NCBI GenBank assembly: GCA_003024985.2
Contig: PXIH01S0019104.1
Reading direction: 5' to 3' (one strand)
Source: Euperipatoides rowelli
Lineage: Eukaryota > Onychophora > Udeonychophora > Euonychophora > Peripatopsidae
Length of the DNA: 14,304 nucleotides
Shown: positions 1 through 8,400 of the stretch, in pieces
Layout: every line of letters begins with the position of its first letter
Position numbering within the stretch: position 1 is the stretch's first letter
Notes under the pieces: model-generated
The model's database searches: none
The model's input: only the letters and a program-made list of their open reading frames with translations
What the model was told of the DNA's origin: nothing
Made by a program: the position numbers and the translations under genes

Positions 1-194
1 CGAATATGAAGAAATGATGAATTAAACATGACTTTTAAGGTAAAAATAAACCATTTTAGCTTTTGTTTATATTAGCATTCATAATACACCTTTAATTAGT
101 TTCTTATTTTTGACTGAATTACTTTCTCTACTGTATAGCATGTTATACCAGGAGTAGGTTACCCTCGGGGCCAGCAGTATTTATGATTTGACAG

Positions 195-428
195 CTTTTC
201 ATTGTCTTATTTTTATTCTATAGTAAGCATTTTTTTTTTCCTTTAAAATTAAAGACAAGAATAAATAAATGAATTAATCTTAACTCTCTCTCTCTCTCTC
301 AGACTATCACAACACTAATTTATTGATTTGTCCTTTTTGATAGGTTTTCAGTGTCTTATTTTTTTTATTCTAAAATGTTTTTTTTTTTGGTTTAAACAAA
401 ATGAAATAAATTTAGTAAATAAATTAAT
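195..428. repeat. diverged tandem duplication, about 150-bp period
   Basis: Two similar modules lie about 149 bases apart. The first (196-278) begins TTTTCATTGTCTTAT and ends AAATAAATGAATTAAT. The second (345-428) begins TTTTCAGTGTCTTAT and ends AGTAAATAAATTAAT. Both have the same internal order: a T-rich block with ATTCTA, a run of nine or more T, TTTAAA, then an A-rich tail. The order of matching blocks is more convincing than the composition, but low complexity makes chance similarity possible. Confidence 0.4.
284..300. repeat. (CT)n microsatellite followed by AG
   Basis: An uninterrupted CT dinucleotide run is followed by AG at 301-302, so it resembles a 3' splice site. No coding frame follows it, so it is annotated only as a microsatellite. 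A similar CT run followed by AG lies at 2005-2021. Confidence 0.8.
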
Positions 429-718
429 ACTTCTCATATTTTGACAACTCTGTGCAAAAAAAATAGAGAAAAAAATATCCTCTCTGGACAACGTATGCAA
501 ACTGTATTATTTCAAATAACACTGCATAGTTTGAAGAGTAGGATTAATACTAAATTTGTGTTATTCCAAATACATGTAAACTAAATCTGGTGTAGCCTAC
601 ATTGCTGTAGAGTATAAAATGTTGTTGTCCTCAATGTATTATTAATTATGAAAATTATTTACGTATTGCTATCTAATGTATCGGTTATAATTGTCTTTTT
701 TTTTTTCTTTTTTTATAG

Positions 719-862
719 AAAAATCGAAAGAAAGAAAGGCTGAATCATATTCTGCTGAGACTCTTGGCAAACATTCCAGGAAAACAAGCCGTGGATATAA
801 CTTATCTCTTAGAGGAGGGTAGCGGCAAGCGTATGCGGAAACGTACTAACCTGGCTTTTTGA
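719..862 (+). CDS. terminal coding exon of an unrecognised host protein
   Basis: After the AG at 717-718 an open frame of 47 codons runs to TGA at 860-862. The peptide starts [20 protein letters not shown], has a leucine-rich, probably helical first half (residues 8-20), an acidic patch (LLEEGSG near residues 32-38) and a basic tail (KRMRKR, residues 39-44), and ends NLAF. Basic residues at both ends suggest a nuclear protein, but this is inference. The base composition is clearly less AT-rich than the flanks, and the only ATG is late (residue 40), so this is read as a spliced last exon in phase 0, not a separate small gene. The family is not recognised. The sequence continues into a moderately GC 3'UTR. 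I am fairly sure it is coding and unsure of the product. Confidence 0.6.
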   Translation, partial: KNRKKERLNHILLRLLANIPGKQAVDITYLLEEGSGKRMRKRTNLAF

Positions 863-1266
863 GTGTGTTCCAATGTGTCAGAACAATTCCGCAATCACTA
901 TTCTAATTGATCCCCATCCAAGAATGCCCTTCGTGCCAGAGGATGGGGTGCAGAATAGTCCATCACCCTTTCGTGTAGCACATAATTCCTACACCAAGGA
1001 CTCCAGTGATGACAGGAAATGAGGTNAGAGATGAGTCTACAAGTAATGTGTGACCCTACCGAACTGAGATGGACAGTGATGAAAAAATATATTTAAAAAA
1101 AAATACAACTGTAAATATATATAAATATATATATATTTGTTTTAGATTCTTAACTGTTTATGTGGCAGCTACTTGATGATATGGAGGTCAGCTTGTAGCT
1201 TCTGGTTAAATGTACAATGAGATTGGTGAGGAGGGGGGGGGAGACTGAAACTTTATAAAAAATAAA
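863..1266 (+). other. 3' untranslated region, proximal form
   Basis: Non-coding sequence after the stop of the terminal exon. The first 160 bases are notably richer in G and C than the surrounding DNA, as expected for transcribed sequence. It contains one ambiguous base (N at 1026), an AT dinucleotide-rich stretch near 1105-1138 and a G run near 1233-1241. It ends at the first AATAAA after the stop codon. Confidence 0.45.
1261..1266 (+). terminator. candidate proximal poly(A) signal AATAAA
   Basis: First AATAAA downstream of the TGA at 860-862, about 400 bases into the 3'UTR. A GT-rich word (GTGTGTCT) follows almost at once, closer than the usual spacing of a downstream element, so use is uncertain. 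Confidence 0.35.
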
Positions 1267-2541
1267 ATAACGTGTGTCTAATTTAACAGATCACTGTAAA
1301 AGTTCAACCACTAATCTGAAGATTATCTTTGATAATGGATAGTAAAAAAAGCCAGAAGGGAAAAGAGATTCCCCCAGACAATGGAAGTTTCTGTGCCACC
1401 ACATTTTATTACCCTTGTAAATATTGAAGTAAAAAGTTTTTTGTTTTGTTTTATATTCAATTTTTTAATGAAAAAAAAAATGTAAGTTATTGGTAAAAAG
1501 AAAGAAATAATAATTAAAAGTGTGTGACCTCTTATGTAGCAGATGAATTCAATCTATTAGCCTTGTTGTAAAGTAGAGAAGGACTTCTATTTTCCTTTGC
1601 AATCTCCTAATCAATGTTGTGTGCTTGTAGCCTCTATGCAAATTTTGTGTAGCAATTTACATTATCATTTATGTAGATTTTAGAGTTTCTGCTTCATGTA
1701 AAACATGCACAGTTAGAAATCCGATTGCTTTGTACATAACACTAGCGAAACATTGTCTATTTAGTCTGCATAGTATGAAATACTAATGATGTCAAGGGAA
1801 AAGAAATGAAGACGAGTATATGATACTCATTTCTTGCACTCGAAAGGAACATTTGTACATACCGATAGAAAATAGTGTTACATAAAGAGATAGCCCTTTT
1901 AATATCATTATTTTGGATGAAATTATTTTTTATGCTCCCACACCTTTTCGTGTTACTCCGCTTAAATTCTGTGATTTTTCCCAGAGTACAAGTAGCTATA
2001 GCCCCTCTCTCTCTCTCTCAGCTACAATGTATTAAGCAATAATTTATTGTCTTAAAAAATAAATAAATGAAAAAAAAAAATATGTGGGACATGTTATNAA
2101 ATATTTTAATCTACGGGGGTCTTGAATGAAATGAGTTTTTATTTTTCTTTGGTTTTTAACTTAGATCTGATTGTTCATTCATTTATCAATTGTCCCTCCC
2201 ATCCATTATTGCTGTAAATTGAATGCTTCCATCTCCTGCATCCTCCATTTTCTCCCATACGTCAAACCCACTCCCATACCTTTCTGAATCTGTTTATTCC
2301 CAATGTCATCACAGATCGCTATATCGACTCTAAGTGTGTCTGGCCATGTGCAGAGCTCAGAACAAACTGTAAAAACAACCACTTTTAAAAAAAAGAAAAT
2401 TATTATAATGAATTAATCAATTAAAAATTGTATTTATAATTAACTGGTTCTTGTTGGTGTATCTGAGCTGTGCACAAGGACTTCTACTTTCTTTCAAGAC
2501 AATGAAGACTCTAATCTTGTCTTCATCCGTGGTTTAAAAAA
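1267..2541 (+). other. no gene seen; possible extended 3'UTR or intergenic DNA
   Basis: AT-rich sequence without a supported open frame. It contains a second CT run ending in AG (2005-2021), a pyrimidine-rich block near 2190-2300, one N at 2098, and a copy of the word CTATGCAAATTTTGT (1634-1648) that recurs at 2699 and, inverted, near 2975. An 8-bp hairpin (ATGAAGAC at 2502-2509, complement at 2519-2526) lies just before the distal poly(A) signal. If the signal at 2542 is used, all of this is 3'UTR of the gene ending at 862. Confidence 0.3.
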
Positions 2542-2547
2542 AATAAA
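2542..2547 (+). terminator. candidate distal poly(A) signal AATAAA
   Basis: AATAAA followed about 25-40 bases later by a GT-rich stretch (TGATGTGTTTGTCTTT, near 2573-2588). This arrangement is better than the one at 1261. It would give the upstream gene a 3'UTR of about 1.7 kb. Confidence 0.4.
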
Positions 2548-2697
2548 GTAGTATTCTGAAAAAAATTTAAAATGATGTGTTTGTCTTTAATTTATGTATT
2601 TTATTATAAATGTCTGGATTTTTTTTTTAAGTAGAAAAGGGAGCAGGCAAACTTTAAAATTAAAATTATCAATCGAAAGAGCACATTAATTTTGTGC

Positions 2698-2975
2698 CCT
2701 ATGCAAATTTTGTCTTCTATAGATAAAGCTAGTCAAGAAAATATGGTATATTAATGTTTAATGGTATATTAATATTTAACAAGTGATAGAATAACATCTT
2801 ATGGGAGGGGGGGGGGGGGGGGTAGATTATAGTTTCATCCATAATCCTTTAGATCTTAATACCAATAAAAAAACTCAAAAGGCAATCTTATAGAATATTA
2901 TTTGTTGCCTAAGTACAAAATAGCCTTAGACGATAGCGTCACCTAGAAAATCGGCACAGATAAAATTTGCATAGG
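2698..2975. repeat. 14-bp inverted repeat enclosing a 16-G run
   Basis: CCTATGCAAATTTT at 2698-2711 is the exact reverse complement of 2962-2975, about 250 bases away. The enclosed DNA is AT-rich except for an uninterrupted run of 16 G (2807-2822). The arms could be the ends of a small, degenerate, non-autonomous transposon. No target-site duplication is evident. The arms contain the octamer ATGCAAAT. Confidence 0.4.
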
Positions 2976-3302
2976 CCTCATAACACCCTTCTCTGGTAAT
3001 ACTGTTTATTGTTAAGAAAATGTCCAAATAGATCACCATTTCCTTGTTCTAAGATAATTTTTTTTTTTTAATTTTGGAAAAATGGTCTTAATACAGTATA
3101 TACTTTGTGTATATTTCAAAGTTAATCTTGGTTTAAAGAGAAGGTTTATCATCTATACTTCTAAAGTGTCATTGGTGTTTAAATTTAAGAAGACATCAAA
3201 AGTTGATTGTCACTTCCTGGTTCTAAGAGGTTTTGTTCTATATTTTGCAAGTGTCTGTGATACTGCATATTGTGAAATTTTATTTCCTAATTTTAAATAA
3301 GC
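2976..3302. other. no gene seen
   Basis: AT-rich sequence. The + strand open frame at 3082-3300 has low-complexity, F/V/Y/K-rich content typical of random AT-rich DNA and carries no recognisable motif, so it is not called. Confidence 0.5.
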
Positions 3303-3413
3303 ATGTCAAGGAACAGGGACCTTGATGAATTCTACAATCCACAATTCTGGAGGAATAGCACATGTATATGGCCATCATTTTCCATAGCTATGACTTATGT
3401 ATTTTGTTTGGAG
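3303..3413 (+). other. weak candidate exon ending in a strong splice donor
   Basis: An ATG at 3303 opens 37 codons (start MSRNRDLDEFYNPQFW) that run up to GAG|GTAAGT at 3411-3419, which is close to the ideal 5' splice consensus. Unspliced, the frame stops at 3459-3461. The ATG follows an in-frame TAA, has a poor start context, and the peptide matches nothing I recognise. A good donor is expected by chance now and then in this much sequence, so this is a low-confidence call. Confidence 0.15.
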
Positions 3414-3500
3414 GTAAGTGATGGAATAATTTCCCCTCTACCAAGGAATAGAGCATCATAATAGGCAGAACAGAAATTCACTTATATTATAATTGCATTT

Positions 3501-3677
3501 GTGTGCTGTATATACTGTATGTAATATGCCTTATGTCCCTTATATCGGTACTGTCCAACACATCACAAGCTCTCCACATTCATACCTGACCATGATCAAC
3601 TTAACTATAATACCATAATTCTATATGCTAACCAAGTGCTTAGTTAGACCTTAACCAGTTGGATATATACAGCACAC
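3501..3677. repeat. 14-bp inverted repeat, possible MITE remnant
   Basis: GTGTGCTGTATATA at 3501-3514 is the exact reverse complement of 3664-3677. The 149 bases between hold no open frame. The repeat could mark the termini of a small non-autonomous element, but the flanks show no clear target-site duplication and the arms are AT-rich in part. Confidence 0.35.
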
Positions 3678-3680
3678 CCA

Positions 3681-3733
3681 ATATTATTCCACATACCAAC
3701 ATATACTGTATATGTTGGTATGTGGAATAATAT
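3681..3733. repeat. perfect 25-bp palindrome with 3-base centre
   Basis: The left arm (3681-3705, starts ATATTATTCCACATACC) and right arm (3709-3733) are exact reverse complements around the trinucleotide CTG (3706-3708). There are no mismatches in 25 pairs. It starts three bases after the 14-bp inverted repeat that ends at 3677. Such a structure extrudes or snaps back as a hairpin and is often unstable. It may come from a fold-back transposon or a replication-slippage event. Confidence 0.9.
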
Positions 3734-4632
3734 ATGTTATATAATATTTTTTTTATATACAATATGTTATACTGTATATAAAAAAAACCTACAGTACTAC
3801 TGTATGTAATCAGTATTAGAATTGTGTAACAATAATGCTACAGTGTAAACTTAAACTGCATTACAACCAAAATGCTCTGCAAGCTTATATACAGTACAAC
3901 ACATTCCATTATATCAAGTTTCTCTTTATAATAAGTAGTTTAAATATTGTTACTTTAAGGATTTCATTCTTTGATTGAATATTTAATTTAGGTTTTAGAT
4001 AATAAATAAAATTGCAGAACTCACTCTTTGTACGTGACAGAAATGAATAGGCCACATTTTATTAACTTAAACATTGAACCTTTTTTCTTTGGAAAAATAC
4101 TAATAACAATGAAAACCAATCAGGACAATTTATTTGGAATCCATAAAGAAATACCATCCCCAAAACATATTATATTTTATTCCCTAAATTTTTTTAAACT
4201 TCCTTTTATTTGTTATTGTGAAATATAAAAAGTGGTGTACCATGATGTTTTGGTACACTGGGCGAAGCTTACTCTTGTGACACCCACTGGGCACCTTATT
4301 TATATTTTTGTTGCAGATATTTTGATAAGGTTTTCTTTTTCTTTTGTTGCCCGGATGTTTTGTTTCCTTTCCTACTGATTTAATGATATTTTTTTTTGCA
4401 CTTTAAATTCCAACTTTAATGCTATACTGGTTCTACTGTATGGCCTATTCAGTACCACAGGGGAAAAAATTAATGAAATAAATTAATGACAATATTACAG
4501 GAGCAGAGAATCTTATTTGCACAAAAAATGGGACGCCTCTGAATATAAATATATTTTTGTACTATTCTAACTTTATTTGTCATTAAAATGTATTATAAGT
4601 TTAATTTTCTTGATATTTTAATGTGGAAACAT
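3734..4632. other. no gene seen
   Basis: AT-rich intergenic-type DNA. It holds several TACTGTA or TACAGTA words (for example 3770, 3790, 3798, 3890, 4434) and an 8-bp hairpin (GTGTACCA at 4235-4242 with its complement at 4251-4258). The + strand open frame at 4028-4228 is F/I/N/K-rich, lacks any motif, and is taken as a chance frame. Confidence 0.45.
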
Positions 4633-4716
4633 AATTACCCGGTTAAATAATCATTTTGGGTATTTACCCTGGGTATTTACCCCTAAAATTAAATACCCAG
4701 GTATTTTACAACACTA
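4633..4716. mobile_element. terminal fragment of a hAT-type DNA transposon
   Basis: Read on the - strand, the end is TAGTGTTGTAAAATACC followed by repeated GGTAAATACCC-type units. The opening YAGTGTTG and the AAATACC-rich subterminal repeats are characteristic of hAT-superfamily termini. On the + strand the subterminal block includes GGGTATTTACCC, then TGGGTATTTACCCC, then AAATACCCAGG, giving both direct and inverted copies that could serve as transposase binding sites. The body should lie to the left, but no transposase frame and no second terminus were found, so this looks like a solo or truncated end. The first eight bases beyond it (GGCCCATT) would be one copy of the target-site duplication. 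Confidence 0.5.
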
Positions 4717-5000
4717 GGCCCATTCTATCACTCTGCTCAGGAAGTTGATGAGTTCAGAAGGCAGGAGCGAGAGATTAGCATCACTTCCAATAGAATCCAT
4801 ATTTTAGGGGTTTGGTTCACCCCCATCTTTGAATAGATCAAGATCAGTGGGACACAAAACTACAGATTACTAGAGATAAAATTCCACTACATAACTCGAC
4901 TTTAGTGTCTTTGTCGTATTTTGACAGCACGTTGAAAAGCCGCTAGAATCTGGCCTAAGTGGGTTTACCTCCTTAAGGCTATGTGTTGGCATGACGAGTG
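4717..5000 (+). pseudogene. broken C-terminal fragment of a non-LTR reverse transcriptase protein
   Basis: Two successive + strand frames give protein-like sequence. The frame from 4717 to the TAG at 4834 reads EVDEFRRQEREISI, then RIHILGVWFTPIF. The next frame, to about 4945, gives QWDTKLQITRDKIPLHN and LVSLSYFDSTLKS. The order LGV.F, then W...L...RDK, then LS, is the pattern of the region just after the palm of many LINE reverse transcriptases. At least one frameshift and several stops break it. It is compositionally unlike the C-poor LINE that starts about 300 bases later, so it belongs to a different family. The assignment rests on spacing and a few residues, so confidence is moderate. 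An alternative I weighed for the first part was a DEAD-box helicase fragment. Confidence 0.4.
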
Positions 5001-5284
5001 ATGCAACTAATACTTAGCTGAATTAACATTAGAATTCAATAAGTTTTATTAATAAACCTTTTTTTTTAACATATATTATTTGTACTCAGGTATTTAATTT
5101 AATAATTATTAATAAGGTTCCAGTATTATGTTAAGAACAAACTTTATTATATTTTATCAATATTGTTTTTTAGTTTATTAACATCCCTCTCTTAACACTA
5201 CCAAAAAGTTTAAAAGAGTAAATGGTGGTAACACATGCAATGTTGTGAAGTAGATGCTTTGAGAATCCTGAAAGGTCTTCATTA
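5001..5284. other. no gene seen; left flank of the LINE
   Basis: AT-rich sequence of ordinary composition with C present on both strands. The change to C-poor sequence occurs at roughly 5285-5300 and is used as the left boundary of the retrotransposon. No target-site duplication could be paired with the right flank near 10108. Confidence 0.4.
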
Positions 5285-5899
5285 GGAGTTTTTAAAAAAT
5301 TGTGTAAGAGGTAAATTTTTGTTGAAGGGTTAGGTAAATAAGGGGAGAATACTGTAGGATAAGGGGAAAGTTTTTTTTTCTATGAAATTTAAGGGTTTGT
5401 TTTACGGGATAGACATTATTTGTTAGGTTTAGATAGTGTAAGTGGAGTTTAGATTAATATTAAATTTACTTTAGGTGGTATTGTATTGTGTTTTTTATAG
5501 TAATTCTTGGATTTAGAGTAAGGGTTTTTTAATTATTAATTTGGTATGGAAGGAAGTTTTTGTGATAAAAATTTAAGTTAGGGTTAGTAGGGGGAAATTT
5601 TATTTTTTGGTTACATTAATTAAAGGATGGGGTTTTTTTTTTTAATTTTTAGCGGGAATTATATACAGTAGATATAGGTTAATAGAATTAATAAGAAAAA
5701 TTTAATATTGGAGTTAATAGGAAAATTTTTATTAAGGTATTTTTTTATATATGGGTCAAAGAAATAGTGCTAATAATTAAGATTTAATTTATTTTGGAAA
5801 AGGTTTTTTAAAAATAGGAAAGGGGAATTATTGTTAGCTAAATTTCCGGATAAGGGGAAAGGTAACGATAATGATAGGACAGAAAAGGAAGGTGGGTTT
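5285..5899 (+). other. putative 5' untranslated region of the LINE
   Basis: No protein-like frame was seen here, yet the + strand is already strongly depleted of C and rich in G, A and T. It is placed in the element because the depletion is continuous with the coding part. That the bias is present in probably non-coding sequence argues against a codon-level cause. Confidence 0.4.
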
Positions 5900-6150
5900 A
5901 AAAAGGAATTATGTGATAGTAGTTGTGAGAGGGGGGGAAGCTATGGTAGCATACATTTTTTTGTGATGAGTGGTACCATATGAGGTAAAGGGGGTAGTAG
6001 GGGTATGTGGGTATGTAAGAATTGTGTGGAGGATTCTAAGGTGATGAGAAGCTGGGGAAGGAGATTAGAGGAAAAAAATGAATGGTATGGATGGGCTTGA
6101 TGTTTGAGATGAGGTGATAGGGTTAAGACTGTTGACAAATTGTGTGATAA
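5900..6150 (+). pseudogene. LINE ORF1 fragment with a PHD-like zinc finger
   Basis: At 5962-5985 the + strand reads C-D-E-W-Y-H-M-R, and at 6008-6028 in another frame W-V-C-K-N-C-V. This is the second half of a PHD finger: Cys-x4-His, then the tryptophan two residues before the final Cys-x2-Cys. The two pieces are in frames that differ by what a two-base loss at 5986 would cause, exactly where the Cys after His-x2 is expected (T then AAA). A Cys-rich start (LCDSSCER) lies at 5909-5929 in a third register. The third Cys is not seen and the gap before the last pair is short, so the module is degraded. PHD fingers are known in ORF1 proteins of some CR1-like LINEs. In an intact element the protein would bind the RNA or chromatin. 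Confidence 0.45.
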
Positions 6151-7080
6151 TTTTAGCGTAGATGGAAATGAGGGTGGAGTATTAGTGAATAAGATAAGAC
6201 GTTAATGAAAAGGGTCTGATAAAGGAGGGTAATGGGAGTAATGATATGGGGAAGTTGAATGATAAAGGAAAGGAGGGTAAAGAAGGAATAGAAAGGTTTT
6301 GTGGGAAGATGAGGAGTTTTTAGAAGAGTGTAGGAAAATAAATTGTTTGATATAGGGGATAGTTGGGTGAGGGATAGAGAGGATGTTATTAGTGTAGATG
6401 AAATAGGGAACATTAATCTAGAGGATTTTGGAGTTAATAGGATTAGAGTGTGTAAATTAATTAGGGAATATGGGAAGGGGAGGAAAGGATAGGGAAATAG
6501 GATGAAGTATTAAATGGGGAGGTATCTATGAATAAGAAAATGATTATTAATTGGGGATGAAGGGATAAGAGGAGCGGGGGGATATTTGGGGTTTACAGGA
6601 TAGGGAAAATAGGGTTAGAATTGCTTTGGAGGATGCTGATTTAAAGGATTTGAAAGTGGAATTAAGGAAAAGGATGAGGGGTGAAGATATAATAATTCTA
6701 AGTAGTGTGAAGGAAGTAATAGAGGGGGTATGGAGTTGGAATAAATAGAATGAAGGAATTATTGGAAGTACCAAAGAGGTGTGTTGGGAAGATATGTATG
6801 GGCGATAGGAAGGTTTGATGAAGAGGGAAGGTTCATTAGTTTAATTAGGGAGTGGAATGGGAGGGTTAGAATATTATGTGAGAGGGAATTTTATTTGAAG
6901 ATATAGAGATGAATATGGAAAAATAATGTTATAGGAGGGATGCGATAAGGTTAAATAGTAGAGGGGATAGATTTTTGGGGAAAGGTTGAAAAGAATTAGT
7001 GAAAGAATGAAATGTGAAAAGGGAAAAGTGGAGAGTTTAGGGTGTATAAGAGGAGAAATAAGGGTAAGAAAGGAGGGGTG
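6151..7080 (+). pseudogene. remainder of LINE ORF1, heavily broken
   Basis: Only short + strand frames survive. The best is 6614-6748 (44 codons), with ALEDADLKDLKVELRKRMRG and VKEVIEGVWSWNK, a charged, probably helical stretch of the sort found in ORF1 nucleic-acid-binding proteins. A later piece near 6830-6900 reads GRFISLIREWNGRVRI, then CEREFY. No RRM or CCHC motif could be made out. The long - strand frames across 5941-7179 are artefacts: without C on the + strand the - strand lacks G, so only TAA can act as a stop. Nothing beyond position in the element identifies this part as ORF1. Confidence 0.4.
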
Positions 7081-7760
7081 GGAATTGGTTATATTAATAT
7101 GCAAGGGGGGAGGAGAAATGGGAAGATTTAATGGAGGCTTGTGGGGATGATGTAAAAGTTTCAGGGGTAGTGGAAACACATCTGAGGAGAGAGAGGATGT
7201 ACCTTTCTTGAAGGGGGGGGTTATGGTATAGGAATAATAGGGGAGGAGATAAGAAGGGAAGGGTTTGGGTATATGGATAAAGGTGGGATTAGAAAGTAGT
7301 GATAGAAATAGTAAATGGTAGAGAATTTATGTGGGGATTATTGGAATTAGGGGGTTTGAAGATTGCGTTGGGTTTGGTATATATATGGCAGTTAAAAAAA
7401 GGTGATATGAAGCGGAATAAAAGGATTTTTAGGGATATAGTAGACGGGTTGAGGGAACATAGGAATAGAGGTTTTAAAATTATTGGGGATTTTAATGGGC
7501 ATATTGAAGAATTTGAGGGGGTAGATAATGATAATGGGAAATTATTAAGGAAATTGGGTTTTGAGTTAGATATTGGTAATTTAATGGATTGTGTGGGGGG
7601 AATATAATTGGTGTAGAGGGGAATGGTGTAACTTTATAGATTATACATTCAGGGTGTAGTGGGAGTATAAAGAAATAAAAAATTGGGATGAGGAGGAAAA
7701 GGTTGTGTTTCGGATCATAAAATTACTTTTAAATTAGGGGGCTGGGTGGGGGGAGAAGAT
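7081..7760 (+). pseudogene. LINE ORF2, APE-type endonuclease domain
   Basis: In an intact element this domain nicks target DNA to prime reverse transcription. Motifs appear in the family order. GYINMQ (from 7087) is the first strand. KWEDLMEAC and VVETHL (ETH at 7173-7181) carry the catalytic Glu. WYRNNRGGDKKG follows at 7224. FMWGLLELGG and GLVYIW precede GDFNGH (7485-7502), which holds the catalytic Asp/Asn pair, then DNGKLLRKLGF. EWCNFIDY lies near 7621. The terminal SDH is at 7710-7718 (VSDHKITFKL). The frame changes between 7105 and 7118 (at a G run), between about 7600 and 7609, and before 7700, and there are stops (for example TAG at 7290-7292). The longest open piece starts at 7299 only because of those breaks, so that start is not real. 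Catalytic residues survive while the frame does not. Confidence 0.75.
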
Positions 7761-8400
7761 ATGAAAGAAGGTAGGGGGTGTAGGGGATAGAATTTGAAAA
7801 AGGGGGTTTAGAATTAGGGAATATAATGGAAGAGGAAATGAAAAAGTTGGGGAATGTTGATTATAGAATTTTTATGAGTGTTTGAATAGGGGTACAGGCG
7901 TAGCCTTAAAGGATAGGAGTGAGGAGGGGAATAGGAAGAGGGGATGGATGAAGGGGAAAGATAAGGAAATAGAGAAATGGGTTAGATTAAGGAAAGAACC
8001 TAATAGAGTATAAGAGAAATCTTAAAAGGGGGAATTTGGGGAGGTGAGAGAGAAATGGGAAAATTATATATCGGAGGTATAAAAATGAGGTTAAGATAAG
8101 GGTGGAGGAAGTAAGAAGGAAAATGGATGAGATTATTAATGGAGATGAGGTAGGGAGGGTTGTAAAAGATTTTGAAGTTATATTAAGAAAAGGAAGTGGA
8201 TGGAGGAAAGGGGGATTTAGGTGTAGAAGAAAAACAGGAGTTGCTAAATGGATATGTGAAGGTAATACAGGGGGTAGGTGAGTAAAGTAGGATAAAATGG
8301 GGATGAGTGAGAAGGGGTAATAGAAATTAAAGGAGAAGAATTTGATAGGTTAATGGGAAGGCAAGGGATATACTGTTGATGGGATAGTGACAGAGATAAG
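7761..8400 (+). pseudogene. LINE ORF2, linker between endonuclease and reverse transcriptase
   Basis: Broken + strand frames with charged, lysine- and glutamate-rich content, for example KGWMKGKDKEIEKWVRLRKE near 7943-8000 and VEEVRRKMDEIINGDEVGR near 8102-8160. This matches the helical, poorly conserved stretch that links EN to RT in LINE proteins. Just before 8400 the piece with VDGIVTEI resembles the segment that leads into the first RT motif. There is nothing independent here to name. Confidence 0.5.

Larger units (their letters stand above)
1..718 (+). other. 3' part of an intron of the gene ending at 862
   Basis: AT-rich, non-coding sequence with no usable open frame. It ends in a long T-rich polypyrimidine tract followed by TATAG, with AG at 717-718. 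A plausible branch-point word, TCTAAT, lies about 40 bases upstream near 671-676. The interpretation as an intron rests on the coding exon that begins directly at 719, where the in-frame triplet just before it is a stop (TAG at 716-718). Further upstream exons must lie outside the window. Confidence 0.55.

Noticed and set aside
3082-3300. 72-codon + strand frame
   Set aside because: Low-complexity F/V/Y/K content, no motif, no start context or promoter; expected by chance in AT-rich DNA.
4028-4228. 66-codon + strand frame
   Set aside because: Same reasons: F/I/N/K-rich, no motif and no splice or poly(A) context.
4717-4836. DEAD-box helicase resemblance (EVDEFRRQ...I)
   Set aside because: The next frame continues with a LINE thumb-like pattern, which explains more of the segment.
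5941-7179. Four long - strand open frames rich in Pro, Leu, Ser, His and Thr
   Set aside because: They are produced by the lack of C on the + strand. The - strand then has almost no G, so TAG and TGA cannot occur and only TAA can stop. The + strand carries the LINE motifs.
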